DNA of 64,000 nucleotides from Sphingomonas sp. (GCF_017304615.1 NZ_JAFKLZ010000003.1:310001-374000); one strand, 5' to 3'; shown: positions 1 through 9,279, counted from the first letter of the stretch. Notes: generated by a model from the letters alone, not told the origin. Translations and numbers: made by a program.

Positions 1-479
1 GCCCGAACCTGCAGCGAGCGGCCCATCAGCAATCCCGCACCGAGCAGCGCCAGCAGCAGGGCGAACCCCTGTGACCTGGACGGCCACGCCCGCGCGAGGA
101 GGAAGCCATAGACCGGGAAGAACAGGGTCGCGGAATTGCCGAACAGGGTGGCGTTCGCAAGTTGCGTCTTCTTGATGCCGAGGTGCCAGCTCGCCAGATC
201 CGCCGCGAAGCACAGACCGCCGATCACGAGCGCGATCCACACCCCGCGGCCAAGACCCGCGGGTCGCCAGCCGCCGCCGAGAGCGACCGCCAACAGGATC
301 GGCGCTGCGAGTGCGATTCGCCAGAACCCCGCCGCGACCGGTCCTACGTCGCTGATCCGCACGAATACCGGCCCGAACGCCAACAGGACGTTCGCCATCA
401 CCAGCGCAAGGAACGCCAGCGGATGTGCGGTCACGCTTTTCCCGGAGGAAGCTTTTCTTGGGTCTCCGTCCTGGTGCAT
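1..479 (-). CDS. DMT/EamA family transporter, partial (3' end outside window)
   Basis: The reverse strand encodes a hydrophobic protein whose C-terminal part lies beyond base 1. It reads as the first few transmembrane helices of an EamA (drug/metabolite transporter) permease: a helix starting HPLAFLALVMANVLLAF, then FVRISDVGPVAAGFWRIAL, a usual sequence in the first EamA repeat, then two more hydrophobic segments. Such proteins are inner-membrane exporters; the substrate cannot be told. The ATG at 479 gives a 15-residue polar leader. A GTG at 434 is an equally good start, directly before the first helix, and neither has a strong ribosome binding site. It diverges from the flavin reductase gene, with about 50 bp between. 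Confidence 0.75.
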   Translation of the reverse strand, partial: MHQDGDPRKASSGKSVTAHPLAFLALVMANVLLAFGPVFVRISDVGPVAAGFWRIALAAPILLAVALGGGWRPAGLGRGVWIALVIGGLCFAADLASWHLGIKKTQLANATLFGNSATLFFPVYGFLLARAWPSRSQGFALLLALLGAGLLMGRSLQVR

Positions 480-516
480 GCCGCCCCATAACACCTATCT
501 CCGTCGCGTCATTTAC

Positions 517-525
517 AAAGGGAGG
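517..525 (+). promoter_or_regulatory. Ribosome binding site deciding a TTG start
   Basis: AAAGGGAGG lies 5 bases before the TTG at 531. No ATG sits at a usable distance, so this site fixes the non-ATG start of the Old Yellow Enzyme gene. Confidence 0.6.
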
Positions 526-530
526 CTCGC

Positions 531-1601
531 TTGCCCACGTTGTTCGATCCTATCCAGCTCGGCGACATCGCCGCGAAGAACCGCATCCTGATGGCGCCGC
601 TCACGCGCGGCCGCTCGACGAACGAGCATGTGCCGACCGGAATCATGATCGACTATTACACGCAGCGCGCAGGAGCGGGCCTGATCATCACCGAAGGCAC
701 GGGGGTCAGCCGGCTTGGGTTGGGCTGGCCCAATGCGCCGGGGCTGTGGACCCCCGAACAGGTCGAGGCGTGGAAGCCCGTCACCGAGTCCGTCCACAAG
801 GCCGGCGGCAAGATCGTCGCGCAAATCTGGCATATGGGGCGGCTCGCGCGGCCCGACGTGACCGGGCTGACGCCGCTGTCGTCGTCGCAGACGCGCGCGC
901 CCTATCACAAGCCCGAAAACCCTTATGCCGAAGCGCGCGCCGCGACGCTCGACGATATCAAGCAGGCGCAGGACGAATATGCGAGTGCCGCGCGCAACGC
1001 GATCGCCGCCGGGTTCGACGGGGTCCAGCTCCACGGCGCGAACGGCTACCTGATCGACCAGTTCCTGCGCGACAACACCAACCTGCGCGACGACGATTAT
1101 GGCGGCAGCCCGGAAAACCGCATCCGCTTCATGAAGGAAGCGGTCGCGGCGGTGATTGCGGAAATCGGCGCGGGCCGCACCGCGATCCGTCTGTCGCCCA
1201 ATGGCGAGACGCAGGGCGCCGACGACAGCAACCCAGAAGCGGTGTTCGTTCCCGCGGCGAAGGTGCTCAACGATTTGGGCATCGCGTTCCTCGAACTGCG
1301 CGAACTGGGTACCACCGGCACGTTCGGCACGAGCGACGTGCCCAAGCTCAGCCCCAAGATCCGCGAGGTGTTCAAACGCCCGCTGATCCTCAACCAGGAA
1401 TATAGCTTCGAAGCTGGCGAGGCCGATGTCGAAATCGGGCTGGCCGACGGCATCGCCTGGGGCCGCAAGTTCATCTCCAACCCCGATTTGGTCGAACGCT
1501 TCCGCACCGGGGCCGACCTGACGCCGGACAATTTCAAGACATGGTACACGCCGGGGCCGGAGGGCTATACCGACTATCCGGCGCTCGAGCCCGTCGGGTA
1601 G
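531..1601 (+). CDS. Old Yellow Enzyme family alkene reductase
   Basis: A 356-residue FMN-dependent TIM-barrel oxidoreductase. Family members reduce activated alkenes (enones, nitro-olefins, maleimides) with NAD(P)H. Visible features are the N-terminal PIQLGDIAAKNRILMAPLTR segment, the substrate-binding HGAN (His168, Asn171), the following GYLIDQFL, and the DDYGGSPENRIRF phosphate-site region typical of the NemA/xenobiotic reductase branch. Length is normal for the family. It starts with TTG, supported by a strong ribosome binding site. The natural substrate cannot be read from sequence; nothing beside it suggests a pathway. Confidence 0.9.
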   Translation: MPTLFDPIQLGDIAAKNRILMAPLTRGRSTNEHVPTGIMIDYYTQRAGAGLIITEGTGVSRLGLGWPNAPGLWTPEQVEAWKPVTESVHKAGGKIVAQIWHMGRLARPDVTGLTPLSSSQTRAPYHKPENPYAEARAATLDDIKQAQDEYASAARNAIAAGFDGVQLHGANGYLIDQFLRDNTNLRDDDYGGSPENRIRFMKEAVAAVIAEIGAGRTAIRLSPNGETQGADDSNPEAVFVPAAKVLNDLGIAFLELRELGTTGTFGTSDVPKLSPKIREVFKRPLILNQEYSFEAGEADVEIGLADGIAWGRKFISNPDLVERFRTGADLTPDNFKTWYTPGPEGYTDYPALEPVG

Positions 1602-1644
1602 GCGCGCATTTCCCGGTCGTCCGGCTTCATGCTAGGCTGACGGC

Positions 1645-2247
1645 ATGGACGCGGTGGGGATAATAGGGCTGGCGGCGAGCATCAGCCTGTTGAGCGGCTG
1701 GCGGCTGTACCTCACCGTGTTCGCGGTGGGGCTGGCGATGCGGTTCGGCTGGGTGGCGATGCCGGCGCAGCTTCACGGACTCGACGTGCTCGCCAATTGG
1801 TGGGTGATCGGCGTCGCGGGCGTCGGTGCGCTGGCCGAGTTCCTGGCCGACAAGGTGATGTGGATCGACAGCGTATGGGACGCGATCCACACGCTCGTGC
1901 GGCCGGTGGGCGGGGCGTTGCTGGCGCTCGCGATCGTCGATCCCAAGGACGGGGCGTGGCAGGTCGCGGCCCTGCTGCTCGGCGGTGGGGCGGCGATGCT
2001 AACCCATTGGTCCAAGGCGGGGGCGCGGGCGGCGGTCAATGTCAGCCCGGAGCCGTTCAGCAACATCGCGGTGTCGAGCGGCGAGGACGTGGTCACCGCG
2101 GGGCTGCTCGCGCTGGTGCTGTCGCATCCGGCGGTCGCGGGCGTCGTGGCGCTCGTGCTGGCGGGGATTGCGGTGTGGGCGATCCTGGCGCTGCGCAAGT
2201 TCGTCAGGCGGCTCCGGCCGAAACCGAAGCCGCCCGCGTCAGCTTAA
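1645..2247 (+). CDS. DUF4126 family membrane protein
   Basis: A 200-residue protein with several hydrophobic segments separated by Gly/Ala-rich turns and a basic C-terminus (about residues 185-197). It opens with MDAVGIIGLAASISLLSGWR, which resembles DUF4126 proteins, an uncharacterised family of small integral membrane proteins. Its stop codon overlaps the stop of the converging lipoprotein gene by 4 bp. Function unknown. Confidence 0.7.
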   Translation: MDAVGIIGLAASISLLSGWRLYLTVFAVGLAMRFGWVAMPAQLHGLDVLANWWVIGVAGVGALAEFLADKVMWIDSVWDAIHTLVRPVGGALLALAIVDPKDGAWQVAALLLGGGAAMLTHWSKAGARAAVNVSPEPFSNIAVSSGEDVVTAGLLALVLSHPAVAGVVALVLAGIAVWAILALRKFVRRLRPKPKPPASA

Positions 2248-2666
2248 CGGCACCTCACATTGTCTTTATCGACCGCGGTCCCGACGGCCGCGCCCGCCGC
2301 CGCGCCGAGCAGGATGCCGAGCGGCTCCGACCGGCCGGAGGTCAAGGCCGCGCCCAGCGCGCCGCCCGCGATGCCGCCGACGATCAGCCCGGTCGTGCCG
2401 TCCGAGCGGCGGCAGTAATAGCGGCCGTCCTGCCCCTGATAGATGCGGTCGTTGCGGCTCAGGCGACGTTCGCGATAGCGCGGATTGTCGACGTAATACC
2501 GGTCGGCATAATAGCCCTTATACTGCGGATCGGGCCGGTTATAGTCGTAGTTGCGATAGCTGCGGTAATCGCTCGCATAGCCGGGCCGACCGTCGTCGGT
2601 GCAGCCGGAAAGCCCGGTCAGCGCGGTCGCGGCGACGAGGCCAAGGGTTAGGGCACGCATAGACAC
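2244..2666 (-). CDS. Glycine-zipper lipoprotein
   Basis: A 140-residue exported protein. The N-terminus is a lipoprotein signal peptide ending in the lipobox LSGC (Cys22). A Tyr/Arg/Asp-rich middle (about residues 28-85) has repeated YRNYDYNR-like patches. The C-terminus holds a glycine-zipper segment, GGIAGGALGAALTSG then LLGAAAGAAVGTAVD, as in the 17-kDa surface antigen/SlyB-like family, which packs in or on the outer membrane. It resembles the glycine-zipper gene at 59537-59917. Role probably in envelope integrity; exact function unknown. Confidence 0.75.
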   Translation of the reverse strand: MSMRALTLGLVAATALTGLSGCTDDGRPGYASDYRSYRNYDYNRPDPQYKGYYADRYYVDNPRYRERRLSRNDRIYQGQDGRYYCRRSDGTTGLIVGGIAGGALGAALTSGRSEPLGILLGAAAGAAVGTAVDKDNVRCR

Positions 2667-2730
2667 CTCTCCTGTTGTTCCCCCGCCGCTACAATGCGCG
2701 ACGGGGTGGATGGTTGCGCGGACGAATCGA

Positions 2731-3084
2731 TCAGGCGGCGGTCAGTTCCTCCGACCGGGCGTCGTCGGTCGTGAAGCCGGTGGCGACCGGGGGCGGGGGG
2801 CGGAGGCCTTCGCGCTCGCCGGCGGTCGGGATGGCGGTGGGGTCGGGGCGGAAGGCGTCGGGCGCGCGATCGGTGCCGGGCGTCGTGGCGTCGAGCGCGA
2901 GGTCGGGGGCGTCATGGCCCTCGGTCGCGGGCAGGAACCGGTCGAACCAGCCGAAGCGGAACGCGGCGCCGACCGCGGCGACGGCGATCCCGGCGACGGC
3001 GGTCGCGCCAATCGCGGTGTTGCGGGTGCGGTGGTCGGGCTTGAAACGGCCGCTGCTGTCGCGGCGCTGGCTGGGGTTCGACAT
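2731..3084 (-). CDS. Single-pass membrane protein of unknown function
   Basis: A 117-residue protein: a polar, basic N-terminus (MSNPSQRRDSSGRF), one transmembrane segment at about residues 24-42 (AIGATAVAGIAVAAVGAAF), then a Pro/Asp-rich tail. I chose the ATG at 3084 because a GGAGAC sequence precedes it and the predicted protein begins naturally there; an in-frame ATG 36 bp upstream is possible. No domain recognised. Confidence 0.5.
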   Translation of the reverse strand: MSNPSQRRDSSGRFKPDHRTRNTAIGATAVAGIAVAAVGAAFRFGWFDRFLPATEGHDAPDLALDATTPGTDRAPDAFRPDPTAIPTAGEREGLRPPPPVATGFTTDDARSEELTAA

Positions 3085-3143
3085 GGCGAGTCTCCGGGTT
3101 GGGATACGGTCCGGAGTCAACGGTCGTGGCCGCTGGCTGTTCC

Positions 3144-3245
3144 GCCCCGGCGGCGAGGCGATTAGCGCAAGCTGATCACGAGCGGATTAGCCGGGGCCGG
3201 CCGGCGCGGCCGCAAGCCGCGACCGACGACGCGGCTTTGCCGCGG
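3144..3245 (+). repeat. REP-like palindromic repeat, copy 1
   Basis: A 54-bp element (3144-3197) has an outer stem GCCCCGGC/GCCGGGGC and an inner hairpin at 3160-3177 (GATTAGC, loop, GCTGATC). It is followed by a GC-rich hairpin, CGCGGCTTTGCCGCGG, at 3230-3245. The 54-bp part recurs at 3517-3570 with 5 differences. The inner hairpin plus the GC hairpin recur in reverse order at 14424-14484. Confidence 0.7.
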
Positions 3246-3273
3246 CGGGTCCTTGCGGCAGGTCAGGCGAACG

Positions 3274-3450
3274 TCAGGCCAATCGCGCATCGTCGGCGGG
3301 CGGGCGCGGGGCGGGGACGAGCCGCCCGGCCTCCAGATGCGCCAGCCAGTCGCGGACGGCGTCGGGCTGGTCGCGATCGGGCGTCGCGCGGGGACGGACG
3401 ACGCGGCCAGGATCGAGCGCGACGTGCTGGCGGGCGAGGGGGCTGGGCAT
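3274..3450 (-). CDS. Small protein of unknown function (58 aa)
   Basis: A short reverse-strand reading frame, starting MPSPLARQHVALDPGR and containing DAVRDWLAHLEAGRLVPAP. The start is supported by an AGAGAGGA ribosome binding site about 8 bases upstream of the ATG. The forward strand here also has an open frame but no such site. The protein is Arg/Pro/Asp-rich and soluble, with no recognised domain. It lies between the two copies of the REP-like repeat. Small size and GC-rich background mean it could be spurious. Confidence 0.4.
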   Translation of the reverse strand: MPSPLARQHVALDPGRVVRPRATPDRDQPDAVRDWLAHLEAGRLVPAPRPPADDARLA

Positions 3451-3516
3451 CGGGTGATCCTCTCTGGCGGTGGGCGAAGAGGAGAGTCAGATATGCCGGA
3501 AAGGGCGCTGTAGGAA

Positions 3517-3570
3517 AGCCCCGGCGGCGAGGTGATTAGCGCCAGCTAATCACAAGCGGACTAGCCGGGG
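3517..3570 (+). repeat. REP-like palindromic repeat, copy 2
   Basis: Same 54-bp element as at 3144-3197 (49 of 54 bases identical). The inner hairpin here is perfect: GATTAGC, loop GCCA, GCTAATC. It ends 58 bp before the HEPN-type gene and so marks the left edge of the AT-rich island. Confidence 0.7.
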
Positions 3571-3628
3571 CCGATTGCCGTTGCCCGGTCAATTTGATGC
3601 CTACGATGCAAACTGCTAGCCGTCGAAA

Positions 3629-4489
3629 ATGGCGAAAAAGGCTGCGACCTATTCTGTTGTGGTTCCGGTTCTGAACCGGAAATGCTCTCTGCCCAACAGT
3701 TTCCCAGTATCGCTTTCGGATTCTGTCTCGATCCGCAAAGTACGAGGCGACGACTTAGTTGCGATCACAGAGCACGATACGGAAGCCGCGAGCTACCTGC
3801 ACGGCGGAAAATTCACAATAACTTTCGACGATTACGACATGGCATGGTCCAAGGACCAGTTGGGTAACGCGCTCATATGCGCCCTTTTTTCGCTGAACAC
3901 TATTTCATCGGGCTCTGCGTTGGCGGTGGAGCGGGCATTCATCCTGAAAAGCCATCGTATTACAAAAATCGAGAAAACGGAAAGCTGGTCGGGTTATAAC
4001 CATGCTCAACAGGCGGATTTTAAGATACAGTCTGCAAGTAGTGTCAAATATGCCCGTGATTTATATAAAGCCGTATCGACAGCGATAGCAAAGTATCCAC
4101 CGCTTAGGTTGACGGTTAACCGGCTTAATTCCGCTATCGGACGGTCGGCGATTGACGAAAAGATTATCGACCTTTGCATAGCATTAGAGTCAGTTTTTCA
4201 GTCGCAAACTGAAATTTCCTTTCAATTTGCACTATATAACTCTTTACTATCTGAAGGCGATAAATACAAAAGACGAGAAGTATTTGCATTGTTGAAGAAG
4301 CTATACGGTCAGCGGAGTAATATTGTTCACGGTAATAAGGATGCCGATGAGAAATGGTGTGAAGACAATCTTCCTAGATTGTTGTCGATAGCAAAAACAT
4401 CAGTTTTGCAGAAAATAGAATTTCTCGCCAATAAAACTCACGACGAGTGGAAGGCGAATTTGGAAGAATTGGCTTTAGGAATAATATAA
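3629..4489 (+). CDS. HEPN-domain (ApeA-like) protein, candidate RNase or defence component
   Basis: A 286-residue protein of unlike origin to its neighbours (AT-rich, many A/T-ending codons). Residues about 160-265 resemble the ApeA-like HEPN fold: LRLTVNRLNSAIGRSAIDEKI, then helices, then the signature R-x4-H at Arg229-SNIV-His234. In active HEPN proteins this motif is the metal-independent RNase site. The N-terminal about 150 residues, with FTITFDDYDMAW, match nothing I recognise and may be a sensor or scaffold. Its TAA overlaps the ATG of the next gene (TAATG), so the two are translationally coupled. The start has no clear ribosome binding site. HEPN proteins are common in phage defence and toxin-antitoxin modules; a defence role here is inference. 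Confidence 0.65.
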   Translation: MAKKAATYSVVVPVLNRKCSLPNSFPVSLSDSVSIRKVRGDDLVAITEHDTEAASYLHGGKFTITFDDYDMAWSKDQLGNALICALFSLNTISSGSALAVERAFILKSHRITKIEKTESWSGYNHAQQADFKIQSASSVKYARDLYKAVSTAIAKYPPLRLTVNRLNSAIGRSAIDEKIIDLCIALESVFQSQTEISFQFALYNSLLSEGDKYKRREVFALLKKLYGQRSNIVHGNKDADEKWCEDNLPRLLSIAKTSVLQKIEFLANKTHDEWKANLEELALGII

Positions 4490-5613
4490 TGGCGAGCGCA
4501 AAAAACATCAAAGTTTCGCGATCGAAAATTACTGTACCCGTCGTGGTTGCGACGGTCATGGGTTTGCGCGTCGCCCGCGGCTACGCGCGCATTTGTGATC
4601 TTGCCGATATGTCCCGCCCGGACATCTACGATGCTGTAAAAAATCCGACAGGCACTCAGCGCGACCTAAGTCCCAAGCACGCGCGAGACGCATATGAATA
4701 CGTGAAGGAAGAAGATGTAGGCTTCTTTCCGGAAGTGTTTCTCGCACTTCGAGATCCAAGCGCCGTGTCTTTAAAATTGACTAATACAGCCAATGGTTTT
4801 GGTGCGTTAGAAGTTCACATATCCGCAATCCGTAATAGTCCGGATATTAAAATATCAAGGGTCGATGGAAATCATCGTCTCCAGTTCGCAGACGGAAAAT
4901 CTGATGGATTTCCACGTCTCGAAAAAGTAGTGTCGTTTTGTCTCGCTTTGGAAATATCTAAAGAACAAGAAATAAAGCTCTTTAGAGATATAAATAATAA
5001 TCAAAGGCGAATGAATACAAGTCACTTAGATAATATAGACCTTAGGTTGGCCGGCGCTCAAGTGATTGCGCGACGTGACCCTGCACTATACATCGCTAGG
5101 AAGCTGAGGGATGATAACGACAGCGTATTGCGCGGCAAAGTTTATGATGGTGGCCGAACTGACGTAACAAAATTTATTCCTTTGCGAACTTTAAAGACTG
5201 GTTTGGAGTATATGTTGTCTCGACCCACGAGGCTCACTTCGCTCGATGATGTTGATATACAGGCGGCCGTAATTAAGAACTATTTTGCAGCTCTTAAAGC
5301 GTGGGAACCTGAGGCTTGGGCCAGCCCGAAGGATTACTTAATGCTCCGAGGAGCAGGCTTGTGGGGCGTGTGTTTCTTGGGTGCAAACGTGATTGACCGT
5401 GCTTTGGGCAGAGGAAAGTACAAAACGTCTGACATGACGGCTATCTTGCGCTCCGGATCGGATTGGGATTGGTCGAAAGGCGGCGATTTTCAGGGTTACA
5501 GCGGTCGGGGTGGTGCTCTCAAAATTAGCGATCTAGTGACTGGAGAACTTGAGGATAGCTCAGGCGGCTCGCTTAAATCGCTTATCCAAAAGATCGCTAG
5601 CGAGATAACCTGA
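4489..5613 (+). CDS. DGQHR-domain protein (DndB/DpdB-like superfamily)
   Basis: A 374-residue protein. The motif DGNHR at residues 126-130, inside SRVDGNHRLQFA, is a variant of the DGQHR motif. About 35 residues on comes FRDINNNQRRMNTSHL (165-180), the second hallmark of the family. Known relatives include DndB, linked to DNA phosphorothioation, and DpdB of 7-deazaguanine DNA modification; many others are uncharacterised and lie in defence islands. The start is the ATG at 4489, 1 bp overlapping the HEPN gene stop, preceded by TAGGA. An in-frame ATG at 4447 lies inside the HEPN gene and lacks a site. It ends 22 bp before the 3' end of uvrA. AT-rich like its partner. No dnd, dpd or restriction gene is nearby. 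Confidence 0.65.
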   Translation: MASAKNIKVSRSKITVPVVVATVMGLRVARGYARICDLADMSRPDIYDAVKNPTGTQRDLSPKHARDAYEYVKEEDVGFFPEVFLALRDPSAVSLKLTNTANGFGALEVHISAIRNSPDIKISRVDGNHRLQFADGKSDGFPRLEKVVSFCLALEISKEQEIKLFRDINNNQRRMNTSHLDNIDLRLAGAQVIARRDPALYIARKLRDDNDSVLRGKVYDGGRTDVTKFIPLRTLKTGLEYMLSRPTRLTSLDDVDIQAAVIKNYFAALKAWEPEAWASPKDYLMLRGAGLWGVCFLGANVIDRALGRGKYKTSDMTAILRSGSDWDWSKGGDFQGYSGRGGALKISDLVTGELEDSSGGSLKSLIQKIASEIT

Positions 5614-5635
5614 CACAGCAGGGGCGGGAGTTGAG

Positions 5636-8600
5636 CTACTCCACCCGCTCAACCTCCCGCTTCCCTTGAGCCTTCTCGCCCTTGGCCCCCAACAACGGCG
5701 CCAGATACCGCCCGGTAAAGCTCCGCGGTTCCTTCGCGACGTCCTCGGGCGTGCCGACGGCGACGATCTCGCCGCCCTTGACGCCGCCCTCCGGCCCCAG
5801 GTCGATCACCCAGTCGGCGGTCTTGATGACGTCGAGGTTATGCTCGATCACCACCACCGTATTGCCCTGTTCGACCAACGCGTGGAGCACTTCGAGCAGT
5901 TTGCGGACGTCCTCGAAATGCAGGCCGGTGGTGGGCTCGTCGAGGATGTAGAGCGTCTGGCCGGTCGCGCGGCGGCTCAGTTCCTTGGCCAGCTTCACGC
6001 GCTGCGCCTCGCCGCCGGACAGCGTCGTCGCCTGTTGCCCGACCTTGACGTAGCCCAGCCCGACCTCGACCAGCATCGCCATCTTGTCGCGGATGCCGGG
6101 GACGGCCTTGAAGAACTCGGCGGCGTCCTCGACCGTCATGTCGAGCACGTCGGCGATCGAATGGCCCTTGAACTTCACCTCCAGCGTCTCGCGGTTGTAG
6201 CGCGCGCCGTGGCACACGTCGCACGTGACGTAGACGTCGGGGAGGAAGTGCATCTCGATCTTGAGCACGCCGTCGCCCTGGCACGCCTCGCACCGGCCGC
6301 CCTTGACGTTGAACGAGAACCGCCCGGGCTTGTAGCCGCGCGCCTGCGCCTCCGGCAGGCCCGCGAACCAGTCGCGGATCTGGGTGAAGGCGCCGGTGTA
6401 GGTGGCGGGGTTCGAGCGCGGGGTGCGGCCGATCGGCGACTGGTCGATGTCGATGACCTTGTCGAGATATTGCAGCCCCGCGATCTTCTCATACTTGCCG
6501 GCCAGGATGCGCGCGCCGTTCAGCTGGCGCGCGGCGGCGGCGTAGAGCGTGTCGATCGTGAGGCTCGACTTGCCCGATCCGCTGACGCCGGTGATGCAGG
6601 TGAAGGTGCCGAGCGGGATGCTGGCGGTAACGTCGCGCAGGTTGTTGGCGGTGGCGCCGGTGACGGTGAGCTTCTTGCCGGTGCCGCTGCGGCGGACGAG
6701 GGGGACGGGGACTTCGCGCGTGCCGTTGAGATAGTCGGCAGTGATGCTCTGCTTGCTCGCGAGCACCTGGTCGAGCGTGCCGTGCGCGACGATCGCGCCG
6801 CCATGGACGCCCGCGCCGGGGCCCATGTCGATGACGTAATCGGCGGTGCGGATCGCGTCCTCGTCATGCTCGACCACCAGCACGGTGTTGCCGAGATCGC
6901 GGAGACGGCGCAGCGTCGCGAGCAGCATGTCGTTGTCGCGCTGGTGCAGGCCGATCGACGGCTCGTCGAGGACATAGAGCACGCCCGACAGGCCGCTGCC
7001 GATCTGGGAGGCGAGGCGGATGCGCTGGCTCTCGCCGCCGGATAGCGTGCCGCTGGTGCGGTCGAGGTTGAGGTAATCGAGGCCGACATTGTTGAGGAAG
7101 CCGAGCCGTTCGAGGATTTCCTTGAGGATGCGCCCGGCGATCTCGTTCTGCTGGGCGTTGAGGTGCGCGGGCAGGTCGGTGAACCAGGCGAGCGCGTCCA
7201 CGACCGACAGATGCGTCGCGTAGGAGATGTCGCGCATCGCGACCTTGACCGCGAGCGCTTCGGGCTTGAGGCGCGCGCCGTGGCAGACTTCGCAGGGTTG
7301 CGACGACTGATACTTCGACAGTTCCTCGCGCATCCATGCGCTCTCGGTCTGAAGCAGGCGGCGGTTGAGGTTGCCGATCACGCCCTCGAACGGCTTGCGG
7401 ACGTCGTACGACTTGCGGCCGTCGACGAAGGTCAAAGTAACGGGCTTGCCGCCGGTGCCGTGGAGGATGATGAGCTTCACCTCGCCGGACAGGTCTTCCC
7501 ACTTGGTGTCGAGGCTGAAGCCGAATTCGCGCGCGAGTGAGCCCAGCACCTGCATGTAGTAAGGGCTGGGCGGGTTGGATTTCGCCCAAGGGACGATCGC
7601 GCCCTTCTTGATCGTGAGGTCGTGGTTGGGGACGACGAGGTCCTCGTCGAAGATCATCTTTTCGCCCAGGCCGTCGCACGCCGGGCACGCGCCCTGCGGG
7701 GCGTTGAACGAGAAGAGACGCGGCTCGATTTCGGCGATGGTGAACCCGGAGACGGGGCAGGCGAACTTTTCGGAGAAGACGATGCGGTTGGCGGGGACGC
7801 CCGCGCCTTTGAGATTTCCCCCTTCCGTTCGTGCTGAGCTTGTCGAAGCACGTGTTGCGAGCGGATCGCCCGGATCACGCCCTTCGACAGGCTCAGGGCG
7901 AACGGCGGATGTGGCGGCTTCTACGGTCGTATCGACCAGATCGACGTACGCCAGCCCCTCGGCCAGCTTCAGCGCGGTCTCGAAACTGTCGGCGAGGCGC
8001 GTCGCGAGGTCCGGCCCGACCACCAACCGGTCGACCACCACCTCGATGTCATGCTTGTACTTCTTGTCGAGCGCGGGGGCCTCGTCGATCTCGTACAATT
8101 CGCCGTCGATGCGGACGCGGGTGAAACCGGCCTTCTGCCACTCGGCGAGTTCCTTGCGATACTCACCCTTGCGCCCGCGCACGACCGGGGCGAGCAGGTA
8201 GAGCCGCGTGCCCTCGGGCAGCGCCATCACGCGGTCGACCATCTGGCTGACCTGCTGCGCCTCGATCGGCAGGCCGGTCGCGGGCGAATAGGGGATGCCG
8301 ACACGCGCCCACAGGAGCCGCATGTAGTCGTAGATTTCGGTGACCGTCGCGACGGTCGAGCGCGGGTTGCGCGACGTCGTCTTCTGCTCGATCGAGATGG
8401 CGGGCGACAGACCGTCGATATGATCGACGTCGGGCTTCTGCATCAGCTCGAGGAACTGGCGCGCATAGGCGCTCAAGCTCTCGACATAGCGGCGCTGCCC
8501 CTCGGCATAGATCGTATCGAACGCCAGGCTCGACTTGCCCGATCCCGACAGCCCGGTGATCACCGTCAGCGTGTCGCGCGGGATGTCGATCGAGACGTCC

Positions 8601-8647
8601 TTCAGGTTGTGCTCGCGCGCACCCTTCACGCTTATATGAGTCAGCAT
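5636..8647 (-). CDS. uvrA: UvrABC excinuclease subunit A
   Basis: Damage-recognition ATPase of nucleotide excision repair; acts as a dimer with UvrB in the cytoplasm. 1003 residues from the ATG at 8647 ([18 protein letters not shown]). Both ABC halves are complete: Walker [10 protein letters not shown] (about 32-40), signature [12 protein letters not shown] and Walker [11 protein letters not shown] in the first; [21 protein letters not shown] and [10 protein letters not shown] in the second. Zinc-binding Cys pairs are visible at [25 protein letters not shown] and CDVCHGARY. Odd feature: about 33 extra residues at about 246-278, encoded by an inserted palindromic repeat (7814-7912), make it longer than usual. 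A TTG further upstream (8683) is possible but unneeded. Confidence 0.95.
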   Translation of the reverse strand: MLTHISVKGAREHNLKDVSIDIPRDTLTVITGLSGSGKSSLAFDTIYAEGQRRYVESLSAYARQFLELMQKPDVDHIDGLSPAISIEQKTTSRNPRSTVATVTEIYDYMRLLWARVGIPYSPATGLPIEAQQVSQMVDRVMALPEGTRLYLLAPVVRGRKGEYRKELAEWQKAGFTRVRIDGELYEIDEAPALDKKYKHDIEVVVDRLVVGPDLATRLADSFETALKLAEGLAYVDLVDTTVEAATSAVRPEPVEGRDPGDPLATRASTSSARTEGGNLKGAGVPANRIVFSEKFACPVSGFTIAEIEPRLFSFNAPQGACPACDGLGEKMIFDEDLVVPNHDLTIKKGAIVPWAKSNPPSPYYMQVLGSLAREFGFSLDTKWEDLSGEVKLIILHGTGGKPVTLTFVDGRKSYDVRKPFEGVIGNLNRRLLQTESAWMREELSKYQSSQPCEVCHGARLKPEALAVKVAMRDISYATHLSVVDALAWFTDLPAHLNAQQNEIAGRILKEILERLGFLNNVGLDYLNLDRTSGTLSGGESQRIRLASQIGSGLSGVLYVLDEPSIGLHQRDNDMLLATLRRLRDLGNTVLVVEHDEDAIRTADYVIDMGPGAGVHGGAIVAHGTLDQVLASKQSITADYLNGTREVPVPLVRRSGTGKKLTVTGATANNLRDVTASIPLGTFTCITGVSGSGKSSLTIDTLYAAAARQLNGARILAGKYEKIAGLQYLDKVIDIDQSPIGRTPRSNPATYTGAFTQIRDWFAGLPEAQARGYKPGRFSFNVKGGRCEACQGDGVLKIEMHFLPDVYVTCDVCHGARYNRETLEVKFKGHSIADVLDMTVEDAAEFFKAVPGIRDKMAMLVEVGLGYVKVGQQATTLSGGEAQRVKLAKELSRRATGQTLYILDEPTTGLHFEDVRKLLEVLHALVEQGNTVVVIEHNLDVIKTADWVIDLGPEGGVKGGEIVAVGTPEDVAKEPRSFTGRYLAPLLGAKGEKAQGKREVERVE
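7814..7912 (-). repeat. Palindromic repeat inserted in frame within uvrA
   Basis: Two arms in inverted orientation, 7827-7850 (GTTCGTGCTGAGCTTGTCGA...) and 7880-7903 (CCCTTCGACAGGCTCAGGGC...), match at 19 of 24 positions. On the uvrA strand they are read as VRPEPVEG and [10 protein letters not shown]. The reading frame continues without a stop on both sides. The sequence type looks like dispersed intergenic repeats of sphingomonads (from memory, not checked). Confidence 0.75.
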
Positions 8648-8757
8648 AAGGTTGGTTATGTTCCATTGATGTTCCGCTGACAATAGCCGCGGCGAAGCAT
8701 CGAAATGGGGATGGGTGCAGCTCGATTCAACGCGCGGCGGGCGTTGCCTGGTGGCGC

Positions 8758-9279
8758 CTACAGAGCACTGTTCATCGCGTCCGCAATGCGATCGGCGGGC
8801 GTCGACAGCACGTCATAAACGGTGCTCGCGACCATCACCGCTGCGACGCCGACCGCAAGCGCCAGGAAGCCGAACTGGAAGAGGCGCGAAAGCGCGCGGT
8901 TGCGCTCCATCGTGCGAGCCACGACGGCGTCCTGCCTGAACCGGTCTTCGCTGCGGCGTTCGATCCCGGTTGCCGGGCTGCCGCCCGCTTGCGCCGGCGC
9001 TGTTTGCAGTGCGCCAAGATCGATCCGGTCCTGGGTGCGGACGCCGAAGAACTGGTTCTTTCGCCAGACCGCACGACCGATGATCACGTTCCGGCCGCGC
9101 CGGATCTCGATATAATCGCCAGGTTCGGGTGCGGCATCGGACGTGACGAGCATTCCGCGCGCCGACACGTTATGAATACAGGCGTCCGCCCAGGCTGAAT
9201 TGACGCGCATTCGCGACGGTAGAAACACCTTCACCCGTGGGTCACGGGCCTTGAATCCGTGATGCGCGATGAAAGTCAT
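8758..9279 (-). CDS. PilZ-domain protein with C-terminal membrane anchor
   Basis: 173 residues. The N-terminal part (about 5-85) resembles a PilZ domain, including NVSARG, the N/D-x-S-x-x-G motif that binds cyclic di-GMP in active members. The upstream arginine motif is atypical (RMR, not a clear RxxxR), so binding is uncertain. A polar linker follows, then one transmembrane helix near the C-terminus ([20 protein letters not shown]). The start at 9279 is set by AGGGGAAGG just upstream. Possible role: membrane-tethered cyclic di-GMP effector. Confidence 0.7.
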   Translation of the reverse strand: MTFIAHHGFKARDPRVKVFLPSRMRVNSAWADACIHNVSARGMLVTSDAAPEPGDYIEIRRGRNVIIGRAVWRKNQFFGVRTQDRIDLGALQTAPAQAGGSPATGIERRSEDRFRQDAVVARTMERNRALSRLFQFGFLALAVGVAAVMVASTVYDVLSTPADRIADAMNSAL

